Source of the DNA: Chloropicon primus
Taxonomy: Eukaryota > Chlorophyta > Chloropicophyceae > Chloropicales > Chloropicaceae
Direction of reading: 5' to 3'
NCBI GenBank assembly: GCA_023205875.1
Contig: CP060757.1
Location: 930,001-994,000, forward strand
DNA: 64,000 nucleotides
The translations under genes were made by a program, and so were the position numbers. The notes beneath the pieces were generated by a model. The model was not told the DNA's origin. It worked only from the letters and a program-made list of their open reading frames with translations, and did not search any database. Below are positions 18,001 to 26,478 of the stretch, piece by piece (the first letter of the stretch is position 1; every line of letters begins with the position of its first letter).

Positions 18001-18675
18001 GGCCTCCTCCTCCTCAAGCGAGTCCTCGTCCTCGTCCTCGTCGTCCGAGGCTTCTTGCCCCCCCTCCCCACAGTAGTCCGAGTCGGACCCCAAGTCCTCC
18101 TCCGACATGCTGACATCCTCGTCGTCCTCGTCGTCCTCGGCGATCAGCGCCATCTTCCTCCTCTTCGAGGCTCTGGTCTTGGTCTTCTCCTCCGCCGCGG
18201 CCTCGTCCTTGAGGAGGCCGTCCTCCAGGAACTCATGCCTCTTCTTGCCGAGGGTGACCCACTCTACGTCCCCGTCGTCGTAGTCCACGCGGACCTTCTC
18301 GCCGGCCTTGTTCGCCGCGGCCACCGTTCCCGTGTACCACTCCCGCTCGCTGGACCACCAGACGCGAATCCTCTTGCCGACGCAGTCCGGGGCCTTGGCC
18401 TCCTCGAGCTCGACCTCAGGCACCGCCTCGACCTTCGCCTCCTCCTCGCCGCAGCTGGGAGGATCGACGGCCTTGGCGGCCTTCGCGACGACGAGAGGCG
18501 ACGGTGACGCCTTCCTCTTCGCCGGCTTGGCCTTCGAACCCGTCTTCGAGCTCAGCCCGATCCCCAGCGAGGGGGACTTGGGCTGAGCTCCTGCCTTGGC
18601 GTGGCTCCCGTCGTTCCTTTTCTCCCGACTCGGCGCCGGGGCGAAGAAGGACGCTATCGTTGGTTGTCCCGCCAT
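15055..18675 (-). CDS. MSH6: DNA mismatch-repair ATPase MSH6 with PIP box and Tudor domain
   Basis: 1206 aa from the ATG at 18675 (the frame extends 14 codons to a TTG). Order: PCNA-binding PIP box QPTIASFF at residues 4-11; Tudor domain at about 97-150 (WWSSEREWYTGTV, RVDYDDGDVEWV); acidic linker; mismatch-binding domain with the Phe-Tyr-Glu wedge at about 384-386 (GKFYEMYE); connector and lever; C-terminal ATPase with Walker A TGPNMGGKST at about 1021-1030 and Walker B VVLDEFGRGTAT. With MSH2 it forms MutS-alpha, which detects base mismatches. The Tudor domain is a plant/green-lineage feature; in animals a PWWP domain sits at the same place. Intronless, long for this window. Confidence 0.96.
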   Translation of the reverse strand: MAGQPTIASFFAPAPSREKRNDGSHAKAGAQPKSPSLGIGLSSKTGSKAKPAKRKASPSPLVVAKAAKAVDPPSCGEEEAKVEAVPEVELEEAKAPDCVGKRIRVWWSSEREWYTGTVAAANKAGEKVRVDYDDGDVEWVTLGKKRHEFLEDGLLKDEAAAEEKTKTRASKRRKMALIAEDDEDDEDVSMSEEDLGSDSDYCGEGGQEASDDEDEDEDSLEEEEALGSPRKKKPAMQAKKVEPPVTVASSVGTPPQSQNSKQTVVDVSPLKSPPKATGTPTVRQGAPNERAKAKMIGKLEGSDFDKEGGRNFSEREAQRFKFLQPDKIKDASGRKRGDPLYDPSTLQIPQGWFKQQKISPGQQQWWTFKSENFDSVLLFKMGKFYEMYEMDAHIGVEHLGLQYMKGEQPHCGFPEKAYAGNAEKLARKGYKIVVVEQTETPEQLAERNRKRKAKGQKVATVVNREKVAVLSPGTLFDYEMVRNTRECSYVVSIAESECFDGGARVEVGVSAVDVTTGKMILGQLSDNASRSKLNTFLTAINPVEVIIPKESNNSDEVLIQKETRGMLKKLLMNTKFTELIPEEQFWNGDQGLKEITPYFEEGRTPQTLQDMEANKSENAIALHALGGMVCFLQRAMLDQAVLPVCQFEVLPKDGIPCLGDDEVGARLDASALANLEIVENSEGAKDGTLLSQLDHCASGPGHRMLREWLLHPLKKISSIVARQQAVEELRKSRVADDFQAGLRRIPDLERSLTRMAASSVGSGREREGVVLYEDSCRRRLRAFLATLRGFDNLKELVERVKSERDWESPLLKRLFGSLDWTMLEELKSEFDWAKAERDGQVTPRNFPSYTQSLEGVEEVEEELGAYLNREKAEVYKGINWVKDSEMEVPEKTDVPRSWELTSQRKGKGAVRRYQTKELREILQRKTLAEEKVEKTLLEYLRGLMVGFCKHHETWQKAVEACAKVDVLCSLSLVAEGWCQPTFVEADQGIFKASSLSHPSCGDGFVPNDLDLGGDKSFALLTGPNMGGKSTIMRQVCLATILAQIGAHVPAESCTLTPMDAIFVRMGARDSIFTGQSTWNVELSECNSMLQQATPHSLVVLDEFGRGTATSDGIALAAAVMKWLINKRCLSLFSTHYHLLASEENEDIMLWHMACEVDEKKEVTFLYKIRQGVCPSSFGVNVAKLAGIPETVLERAREVIDLNESSA

Positions 18676-18920
18676 GCTCTTGCTCCCTGAACCCTCTCCC
18701 TCCTCCCTCCCCGACAACGACTTCCTCCCCTTTCCCCCTATCGTTCCCTAACTCCTCCGTCAAGGGCTTGAACAACGAACAAGGAGCCAAAACTTTTTTG
18801 GCGGGAAGCACGAAGCCTCGACAAAACGAAGAAGAGGAAGAGGCCCACCAGCTCTGAAGTGAAGGGGGATTGTTGTTTGGGAAGTACCTTGGTGTGTGCG
18901 TGTGGGGTGGGGGGTTGGGA

Positions 18921-19330
18921 ATGATGGACGGGGACAACAACAGCGAGGACTTTAGTGACAAGTACTCGATCAGCTTTAATCCAGAGTACTGGGTCAAGTT
19001 CAGGCAAAGGTGAGTTTGGGGAATCCAAACTTCAGCACGTGGCGAGTGCTGAAGACCGAAGTTTGTTTTGTTTTGTTTTGTTTTGTTTTGTTTTTCTGTG
19101 CTGACGCCTCTTGCGTGCGCCTCTTGTTTCAGGAGGGGGAACTGCGACCTAGGGGTGGACGTGTCTCCGACGTCGGAGGACAAGCCGGTGAGGCTGGTGC
19201 TGAAGCCGTACGGGGAGTTCTGGAAGAAGAAGCGGTGGTGGAGCAAGGTGGAGCTGTACCCCTTCGACAGGGACCTCAGGGTGTACACCAGGAAGGTGGA
19301 CTATGGCCCGCTCAACCTGCAGGTGAGAAC

Positions 19331-19376
<46 letters not shown>

Positions 19377-19941
19377 CATCAACGTCGCTCGACTTTTCCT
19401 GTGCTGACGACAAACGACGAACTCTTTTTGGCCACTTACTTTCGCCCGGCTCCAAAAGCTGGTTGCCAACCACAACGTTGGGACCATGAGGAGCGGGATC
19501 CACTGGAGAGTGGGGACTAACTTCCTGCAAGGCGGGTCGAGGCAGAAGCTCAAGTACAACCTGTACAGCGACGACGACTTGCAGGCGGACTTGAATATGC
19601 ACTGGAACGCCGAGATCAGCATGCCGAACATGGAAGGGGGCGTCACTGGGTCTGGCGGTCAGATAGACATCGTGACGGGCCACTGCCACCTGGACGTGCC
19701 CCAGATTGACGCGAAGTTCAGGTTCCACGGAAGGAGGAAGAAGGGGAAAGGACAGGGGAAGACGGAGACGGAGGCGAAGGCGCCAGCCGGTCGTGGAACT
19801 CACATCGTCGAGGACGGCGAGTGGCTGTCGAAGATCGCTTCCCAGTACGACACGACCACCGACAAGCTGAGGCAGCTGAACTCGAAGTCCATTGGAGAGG
19901 GCGACCTCATCTTTCCGGGGCAGAAGCTCGTCATCGAGTAA
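18921..19941 (+). CDS. LysM-domain protein with a beta-rich N-terminal region
   Basis: Three exons: 18921-19009, 19133-19322, 19459-19941; 253 aa. The C-terminal ~48 residues form a LysM module: THIVEDGEWLSKIASQYDTT, LRQLNSKS and DLIFPGQKLVIE. LysM binds GlcNAc-containing polymers. The N-terminal ~165 residues are rich in Trp, Lys and alternating hydrophobics (KPYGEFWKKKRWWSKVELYP, GIHWRVGTNFLQGG) and look like a beta sheet or barrel; I do not recognise the family. No signal peptide is visible, which fits a cytosolic or plastid-surface location (inference). Both introns hold simple repeats. A minus-strand TGTAA (19957-19961) beyond the stop belongs to the convergent neighbour. Confidence 0.82.
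19062..19095. repeat. (TTTTG)n pentanucleotide repeat in intron 1 of the LysM gene
   Basis: About six tandem TTTTG copies inside the intron 19010-19132, close to the acceptor, probably acting as its pyrimidine-rich region. Confidence 0.9.
19334..19375. repeat. (GT)21 microsatellite in intron 2 of the LysM gene
   Basis: 42 nt of uninterrupted GT inside the intron 19323-19458, starting 10 nt after the donor. It is the longest perfect dinucleotide run in the window. Confidence 0.97.
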
Positions 19942-19956
19942 AGCGCACATATTTTA

Positions 19957-19961
19957 TTACA
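19957..19961 (-). terminator. TGTAA (minus strand) of the NAD(P)-binding gene
   Basis: Reads TTACA on the plus strand, 54 nt past the minus-strand stop at 20015, in a convergent intergenic space of 73 nt. Confidence 0.6.
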
Positions 19962-20014
19962 AACAAACAAACAAAACGCTAAGAATTCTTTTTCATGTCC
20001 ACTGCTGCGTCGGA

Positions 20015-21015
20015 TCAGAGCACGATCGAATCGAAGGGCACGCTCTCGTGGGACTCGAGCGGCCTCAGGAAAGGGTTTGTGATAAATATCGTGTTCGCAT
20101 CGACGGCCGAGTACGTACTTTGCAGCGCAAGCTTGTCGCTCGCCAGGCAGTTGTGCACGAGGTCGCCTATTCCAGCCGGGGTGATCCAACCGTACGCCAT
20201 GTGGCTGTCGGTCAACGTGGGCTTGCCGACCTCGGAGTCGTCCAAGAGGTCGTTCAGGGGGGCGCAGCGAACGATGAGGTGCTCCAGACCTGACCCAGTC
20301 TCCCCAGACCTCGACTGAAGGTATTGCTGAGGAGAGAAAGAGAAAGAAAAAGAGAGAGTGTGAGTGAGAGAAATACCCTAGACGAGTCAGCCGCGGAGGA
20401 TTTTAGCCGAGCGACTCCACTTCTTACCTCCGCCAGGTACTTGTCCGACATGATTGGCTTCATGGTCTCCTTGGCCGGGCCAGGGAGAGCGTCAGAACTC
20501 TCGCCCGCGCCTATGCTGGAGATGAAAACGTAGGTCACGCCCCCCTTCTCCAGTGCGGCGTCGACGAACACCCTGCTCCTCTCGTGGACCGTCCCGCACC
20601 CCCCGTCCGCGTCGATGCACGACACGATCACCCCCGGACTCGTGTTCGCCACCGCCTCGGAACTCGCGTCGTGGAGGTCCACGGGGAGAGCCCCGAGGGC
20701 ATCGGCATACCTCTTAGCCTTCCCGTTCGACCCACCCACCGTCGCCGAGACGTTCCACTCGTCCCCTTGGGCGAGAAACCTCTTGACGACCTCCACACCG
20801 ACCCTCGAGTCCCCCTCCAGGACGAGGACGTTCGAGCTGCCCGACACAGCACGCGTCGTCACGGCGACCCTCCCACCTCCCCCCCGCCCCAGCACCCAGG
20901 CTTCCTGACGGCCGAATCCCCTCCTCGTGCACGAAGCCTCCCCTCCCCTCCCCCCAACCACCAAGGCTTCCCCCCTCCTCAACCGCCAGCTCAAAGTCGC
21001 GCGCGCCACGTTCAT
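20015..21015 (-). CDS. NAD(P)-binding Rossmann protein (atypical SDR/NmrA-like), probably plastid
   Basis: Two exons on the minus strand: 21015-20428 and 20326-20015; intron 20327-20427 (101 nt, GTAAGA donor, CAG acceptor, phase 0); 299 aa. The N-terminal ~58 residues are Arg/Gly-rich and resemble a plastid transit peptide. NVLVLEGDSRVGVEVVKRFL resembles the GxxGxxG start of an atypical SDR, though the glycine motif is degenerate. FISSIGAG and the SDKYLAE (YxxxE-like) element follow, then IVRCAPLNDLL in exon 2. These match NmrA/HCF244/complex-I-like SDRs in layout. Substrate unknown; no complete catalytic Tyr-x-x-x-Lys is seen, so a structural or redox-sensing role is possible. Minus-strand TGTAA at 19961-19957. 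Confidence 0.75.
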
Positions 21016-21054
21016 GTTTCCAAGCGTTATCTCTCTCTCTCTTGGTTATTTTGA

Positions 21055-21092
<38 letters not shown>

Positions 21093-21476
21093 CACAAACA
21101 GTCTCACGCTACCTTTTGGAAGAGTAAGGCTTACGGGCAAGGGCGGACAGAGGGGCGGAGAGGAGACGAGGGGAGGAGACTCGGCCTTGCACCTTCTTCG
21201 ACGATTTGGATTTCCTTTGTCGAGCCAACCCACCTGGCTAGAGCAGTAAGCTCGAAGCGTCGAAGCGTCAAAGGGGTGGGGGTGTAGGATTGAGAATTGT
21301 TGTGAGGGAGGAGCTTGGCCGTGTGATCAGGGCGCCCAGCGTGGCCATGGACAGCAAGGGGGGCGCGAAAGGCCTGGTTGCGACCCAAAGGTGACGCCTT
21401 TGGAGCGAGTTGATACGAAGAGAGGGTCGCTGCAGAGAAATTCGAAGAAGGGCAACCAGAAGGATAGAGAAAAAAG
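21016..21476. promoter_or_regulatory. Divergent intergenic region, 461 nt, with opposed purine tracts
   Basis: Lies between two start codons. A CT run at 21030-21043 is a GA tract on the coding strand of the minus gene. A (GA) run at 21059-21089 and purine-rich sequence near 21150-21180 favour the plus gene. No ORF there is credible. Confidence 0.6.
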
Positions 21477-22784
21477 ATGTACGTGGAACCCATCACACCG
21501 CTGGGCAGGAGGCCGATACACGTGCTCTCCAAGACGGGAGAGTCGCTACCGATGATGTCCCCCTACGCGCTGGCGACTCCCCAGCAGAACGCTTTCAGTG
21601 AGATGGCCAGCTCGACGCTTCTTACGCCGTTCAAGAAGAAGAAGTACGCGTACTACAGCCCGAGCCACCCGAGGTTCGAGGAGACGGAGAAGAGCACGGT
21701 GCCCAAAACCATTGAGGAGGAGGAGCTTGCGGAGACACCCGTGATTGAAGTCCGGCGGAGGGCCGTCCAGAAGCTGGACATGAAGAAGGCCGTGTCCGTG
21801 CAGAACAAGCTGCTCCAGAACGAGCAGTACAAGACCGAGATGCAAACGAAGCTGCGATTGCAGCTGAGGAAGCAGGAGATGGACCGCCAGAGGAAGTTCA
21901 AGTCGAACTACACCTCTTACAGCACGAGCTTTGCCCGGTCGTCCAACACGTCCTCGATGTCCTACAACAGGAACAAGCCGAGGAACACGGTGAGGGTGAT
22001 CAGGCGGCTGAGGGAGGAGAGAAAGGTGGACAACAGGAACCTCACCCAGGGGATGAGGAAGGAGCTCGCCACGAATCTCGAGCACGCCAAGGAGCAGCTG
22101 AAAGAGTCCAAGCTGAAGACCGCGGAAGTGCAGAGGAAGAACGATATGGAGAACGAGCACTTTGTCTCCGAGGCGAGAATCAAGAGCCAGGAGGATGTCA
22201 CCAACACGGTGCAGGGCCAGAAGATGGTGCACGACGTCCTGAGCTCCTTGGTGCGGTCGGACATGATGTTCGCCAAGCGGTTTCAGAACATGAACAACAT
22301 GCACTTCTCCCAGGTCAAGCAGCAGAGGCAGAAGATGCAAAACAAGGAATACGTCAGGAACAACAAGGAGAGGGTGCAGGTGCAGAACTCCCGGAGCAAG
22401 GCGGGCCACGAAAGGGCACAGGCCGTGATGAGCTCGAGGATGAACAAGCTGAAGAAGGAGACCGAGAGGCAGCACGAGGCCATGAACGCAACGCTCGCGA
22501 ACAGGAAGGAGATCTTGAGGCGGCGGGACCTTGCCCTGAAGGCCAGGATCAAGCACGATTTCGACCTCCACCAGTGCCTCAACCCTGACGCGTTCGTGAC
22601 GACCACGGAGACGGACAAGGAGAAGAGAATTCCTTGGGCAGGGGCAACTTCGAGAAGGATAGACATCTTCAACGACCAGGCGAACAAGAAGCTTCTGCCA
22701 CTGACGCAAGTCGTCTCCGCCAAGGAAGTGATAGAGGACCCTGACTTTTACGACGAGGAGATGAGCGAGATGAGCGAGTTGTGA
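21477..22784 (+). CDS. Coiled-coil protein of unknown function
   Basis: 435 aa, single exon. After an ~80-residue N-terminus containing short motifs (EPITPLGRRPIHVLSKTG, KKKKYAYYSPSHPRFEE) the protein is almost wholly charged helix, rich in Arg, Lys, Gln, Met and Asn (for example LRLQLRKQEMDRQRKFKS), with an acidic MSEMSEL end. No membrane segment or signal peptide. The composition resembles cytoskeletal or axonemal filament proteins and the next plus-strand gene is IFT54, but a flagellar role is only a guess. TGTAA follows at 22819-22823. The 432-codon antisense frame is a codon-bias shadow. Confidence 0.75.
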   Translation: MYVEPITPLGRRPIHVLSKTGESLPMMSPYALATPQQNAFSEMASSTLLTPFKKKKYAYYSPSHPRFEETEKSTVPKTIEEEELAETPVIEVRRRAVQKLDMKKAVSVQNKLLQNEQYKTEMQTKLRLQLRKQEMDRQRKFKSNYTSYSTSFARSSNTSSMSYNRNKPRNTVRVIRRLREERKVDNRNLTQGMRKELATNLEHAKEQLKESKLKTAEVQRKNDMENEHFVSEARIKSQEDVTNTVQGQKMVHDVLSSLVRSDMMFAKRFQNMNNMHFSQVKQQRQKMQNKEYVRNNKERVQVQNSRSKAGHERAQAVMSSRMNKLKKETERQHEAMNATLANRKEILRRRDLALKARIKHDFDLHQCLNPDAFVTTTETDKEKRIPWAGATSRRIDIFNDQANKKLLPLTQVVSAKEVIEDPDFYDEEMSEMSEL

Positions 22785-23222
22785 CCAGTGAGCACTGATC
22801 ATGCTCCCGTCCCATTTTTGTAACATGGAGGATTGCAGATCCACAGCGAATCGTCACCCGAAAGTCGTCAAGTGGTTCCAGGAGAATTCTTAACAACACA
22901 GATGAATCGCCTGTCACAGTGTATTGCGTCCTCTTCCTGTTCTCGCTCAAGCAGGCCCCGCCCTCCCCTCTCTCTCCCCTCTTCTGACTCCCGCGCAAAA
23001 AAAATCGTCAGGCTTGGTTGCCTACTACGAAGGGCGTTGACGACGACGACGACGACGAAAAAAATGGCACGATCTGCCGACTCGAGTGCTTGACGATGAT
23101 CGTCAGGTTCTTCGTCCCAACCTAACGCTTCTTGATCTCGCCCATCTTGCCTGCCCGGCAAGAATTTTCAAATTTTGGTGAGCAAGCGAGACGAGAGAGG
23201 GACGAGCGGGACAAAGGGAAAG
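22785..23222. other. Intergenic gap, 438 nt
   Basis: 3' flank of the coiled-coil gene and 5' flank of IFT54. Contains a short (GAC)n run at 23039-23057. The leader just before the IFT54 start is purine-rich (about 23186-23222). No gene recognised. Confidence 0.5.
22819..22823 (+). terminator. TGTAA polyadenylation signal of the coiled-coil gene
   Basis: 35 nt after the stop codon at 22784. Confidence 0.6.
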
Positions 23223-24670
23223 ATGACCGACGGGGGAGCGTTCTGGGAGCCAACCCAGAGTATACTCCAGGGGGGCGAGAATGTGCTCGTCAGAAAGCCG
23301 AAGCTCACGGAAAACCTTCTAAAGAAGCCGCCTTTTCGCTTCCTGCACGACGTGATTAGCGAGGTGATCCGGAGCACCGGGTTCGCCAAGGACCTTTACG
23401 ACGAGCACGAGAGCAACTCGAAGAACGTGAAGGACAAGGAGAGCAAGGTCGCTTACCTGAACAAGATCATAGATTATGTCTCGGAGGCTTCCGGAACGCG
23501 GGTGCCGGTGAGACCCCTCAAAGTGGTGGCGGGCTTGGAGCCGGAGCTCACGAACCAGTTCCTCCAGGTCTTGGGCAGGGTGGCCTCCTCGGGCAAGGCG
23601 GGCGAAGAAGATGTGACCAAGGAGAAGGAGAACAAGGAGCCCGCCGCGGAGAAGGCCGCAGAGGAAGAGAAGCAGGCCCCTGTCGAGGCGGCCCCGCCGA
23701 AGGAGGAGGAGAAGAAGAGGAAGGTCATGCCACGGCCCGAGTTCGTGCAGCAGGAGGAAAAGACCGAGGGGCCACCCAAGCCGTCGGCTTCCGAGGGAGC
23801 GAGGCCCGAGCAGGCTTCGCTCCCCCCGAGGACGCTCCAGAGGCCCATGAGCGCGAGGAAGGCGCCGCCCAAAGTCAAGTCGAACGTGGAAGACGACTCC
23901 AAGGTGTCCATCATGAGCTCCATGACGTCGGGAGACGACGGGAGGTCGTCGAAGCCCAACCAGGTGGGTACCAAAGGCATCCTGCGGGATGGAGAGAGCG
24001 ACGACGAGGACGACGACGAGGCGACAGAGATCATCATGGGCACGGACGCCGGTCCTGCCAACTTCAATATGCTTGATGCCCCGCAAGGCGGAAAGCTTGT
24101 TAGGGACATCGTAGAGACGGCACAGAACATCCAGAACCTTGACGACGAGAGGAACAGGGCTCAGGGAGCGGATGGAGGCGCGAAGCCCACAGGAATCATT
24201 CTCGGAAGGAGGAGGAGCGTTGCCGCGGAAGCCAGCGCCAAGCCAGTCGAGAAGATGGAAGACATGGAGAAGGTGAGGGGCGCCATTCAGAAGCTCTGCC
24301 AGTCCACAAACCCGTTGGTGACTTCGGTGGAGAACCTCCAGGAAGACGTGGAGCAGATGCTGCGAGAGGCAAAGTACTGGGGGCAGGAGCAGAAGATTTA
24401 TAAGCAGAAGCTCAACGAGGCGAACCAGATGCAGAACGACTTTAACGAGTACAGATATAAGATCCAAGACTTGGAGGAGGAGGTAAGAGACCCCTAGCCG
24501 GTGTTTCCGCACGAGTAGTGCGGATGGTTGACTGACTTTCGACTCGTTTTGCTCCTGGACTGCAGATACAAATTATGCAGTCAAAGATCACGAACATCAA
24601 GGCTCAGATCCTGAGCAACGACAAGAGGTGCATAGACATGCTGAACCTCGCAGTCGGAGGGGTTTTGTGA
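23223..24670 (+). CDS. IFT54: Intraflagellar transport protein 54 (TRAF3IP1/MIP-T3 homologue)
   Basis: Two exons, 23223-24482 and 24566-24670 (intron 83 nt, phase 0); 454 aa. N-terminal MIP-T3 calponin-homology-like domain (about 20-120): KPKLTENLLKKPPFRFLHDV, ISEVIRSTGFAKDLY, NVKDKESKVAYLNKIIDYV, VVAGLEPELTNQFLQVLG match TRAF3IP1 closely. A charged disordered middle is followed by the C-terminal coiled coil (AIQKLCQSTNPLVTSVENLQ, then EDVEQMLREAKYWGQE), completed by exon 2 (SKITNIKAQILSNDKRC). IFT54 is an IFT-B subunit that binds tubulin and is needed to build cilia and flagella. The frame runs 16 codons upstream to a TTG; the ATG at 23223 is used. A gene with such a specialised role implies a flagellate stage. 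Confidence 0.95.
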
Positions 24671-24721
24671 ACTTCTTCTGAGACTAAGCTTGTACTAATA
24701 CATTATCACAAACGAATCGAG

Positions 24722-26137
24722 TTAATTCCAAAAGGTGTAGGAGGAAACCTTCATGAACTTCTTCTTGCCTTCAAGCTCCCTCATCACGGAATGGAAGGCG
24801 TCGCCTGGCTTCGAGGGCTTCTGCCACGCGACCATTCGCCAGACTTTCTCGATTTCCGCCCTCTTCTCCTCGATCGCACTCTGGGGGATCGACCTGAGAA
24901 TCTCGAGTGTCTTGTTCACGTCAGACTCCGCGATCTTCACCGAGAGTTTCTTCCAGTCAAGGCTGTTCTCGTACGGGAACTCGATCTCATCTGCCATGAC
25001 GACTGGAATGCACCCGACCATCATCGCTTGGTAGGCTCTCAGGGTCCAGGGGGACCAGCCCCTCGGGCACAAGCAAAATGTGGATCGCCTCATCATCCTC
25101 TTGTAGCACTTCCTGTTGCAGTCTGGCGTCTGCTCCGCGAAAACGATGTCCTTCTCCCCCTTCAGGAGATTCTCAAGGACGATCCTCAACCCCCTTGAGT
25201 ACGACTTGCCACCCCTGTTGTGTATTGTCCCCTTGAAGAAGGCAAAGATGTCCCGATCCATCTCCTCCTTCTTTAGTTTGCCGCTCCAGAACTCCTCGTC
25301 GGCCTCTAGCCCCGGGATCACGACGTCCTTCCACGTGTTGAACTGCTCGCTCAGGGACCTGTCTCCCTCCGGGGTCAGGAAGATACTCTTCTTTATGTTT
25401 CTCTTCCAGTCCTTGAAGATGTGAGGGCCCCTCGCCCCGGGGAACGTCCAAATGTGGTCCCTTCCTTGAGTCCGATTCCAGTAAGGCGTGTCCTTCACGA
25501 CGATCCCGAGGGCTTTCCTGAACCACCGGTTTGTGTTTGACATGGCGTCCCTCCCGCTCTTCTGGTTCTCCCTGAACAGGTAACACTCGCCGTAGATTGG
25601 GATGTAGAAGAAATCCGCTTCCTCCGGGTCAAGCGTTCTGAGGGGGCTCTTGAGGAGCTCCTCGTGGATTCTGATTTCAGTCCCGTACTGGTCGCTCACG
25701 CACCGCTTCTGGTCACGCTTCAAGTCACTGTGGAACTCCTTGGGGAGGTCATAAATATATACCTTGAAGGTGAAGCCCGTCTTGGGATCCACCTCATTGC
25801 TTTGGCAGGGAGTGCAGTCGTGGCACTTGGGGCAGCTTGGCTCGTGGCACTTCGGGCAAGACGGGCACGTGGGGCTGTTGCAAGGCGGGCAGTCCTTTCC
25901 CCCGGCGGCCTGGGTCGCTCTCCGAGTCACCTCGCTGATCTCTTTCGCAGACTCCTTCCTCACCTTTTCACTGTACTCCTCCCAGCTTATCCGGGCAGAA
26001 CGCTCCTTTTCCGCGACTTCTTCCAGGTGCTGCCAGTACTTGACGTCCTGGTGCAAGTGTATCGACAGGACGAGGAGCAGCGCAACCACTGCCGTGAGAA
26101 GGCACAAGGTCATTAACTTCCAGTTGTCCCCACCCAT
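24722..26137 (-). CDS. Exostosin-like glycosyltransferase (GT47-type), type II membrane protein
   Basis: 471 aa, single exon. Short cytoplasmic N-terminus, one membrane anchor at about residues 8-28 (LMTLCLLTAVVALLLVLSIH), a helical stem, then a cysteine-rich stalk at about 82-112 with repeated CPxC units (CPPC, CPSC, CPKC twice, CTPC). The exostosin domain starts at FKVYIYDLPKEF and includes DPEEADFFYIPIYGECY, a central PGARGPHIF region, and the conserved nucleotide-sugar part CLCPRGWSPWTLRAYQAM followed by GCIPVVMADEIEFPYE. Such enzymes act in the Golgi on cell-wall or matrix polysaccharides or on arabinosides of Hyp-rich proteins; the substrate is not deducible. A Hyp-rich surface protein is encoded at 44538. 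Confidence 0.9.
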   Translation of the reverse strand: MGGDNWKLMTLCLLTAVVALLLVLSIHLHQDVKYWQHLEEVAEKERSARISWEEYSEKVRKESAKEISEVTRRATQAAGGKDCPPCNSPTCPSCPKCHEPSCPKCHDCTPCQSNEVDPKTGFTFKVYIYDLPKEFHSDLKRDQKRCVSDQYGTEIRIHEELLKSPLRTLDPEEADFFYIPIYGECYLFRENQKSGRDAMSNTNRWFRKALGIVVKDTPYWNRTQGRDHIWTFPGARGPHIFKDWKRNIKKSIFLTPEGDRSLSEQFNTWKDVVIPGLEADEEFWSGKLKKEEMDRDIFAFFKGTIHNRGGKSYSRGLRIVLENLLKGEKDIVFAEQTPDCNRKCYKRMMRRSTFCLCPRGWSPWTLRAYQAMMVGCIPVVMADEIEFPYENSLDWKKLSVKIAESDVNKTLEILRSIPQSAIEEKRAEIEKVWRMVAWQKPSKPGDAFHSVMRELEGKKKFMKVSSYTFWN

Positions 26138-26478
26138 CTTTGGCCAAGGAGTGACGCCTAACTAAGGCGGTGCACCTAAAACTCAAGTATCGCAATACAA
26201 GTGCGAGAATTCCCCACGAACAAGCCTTTTCTCGACTTCTCCTCCAGGGCGAGGTCCTTCCGGGCGCTCTCAGTCCTCCCAGGAAAAGCCCGCCATCTCT
26301 CGTATTCGTATGATGATTAAGGGAGAGACAGCCAGAGCCTCAGATCTCATCGCATGAATGCCCATGGGGGTGGCAGGAGGAGGAGGCCAAGCGAAGGGAG
26401 AGCGCGGTCCTTGGGTAAAAAATAATATTAACAGGAATAATGAAAGGACTCTGGCGCGCGTCCTTGCAAGATTGGGTG
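26138..26478. other. Intergenic gap, 341 nt
   Basis: 5' flank of the exostosin gene and 3' flank of the RPAP3/SPAG1-like gene, both minus strand. AT-richer around 26415-26440. No gene recognised. Confidence 0.5.
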
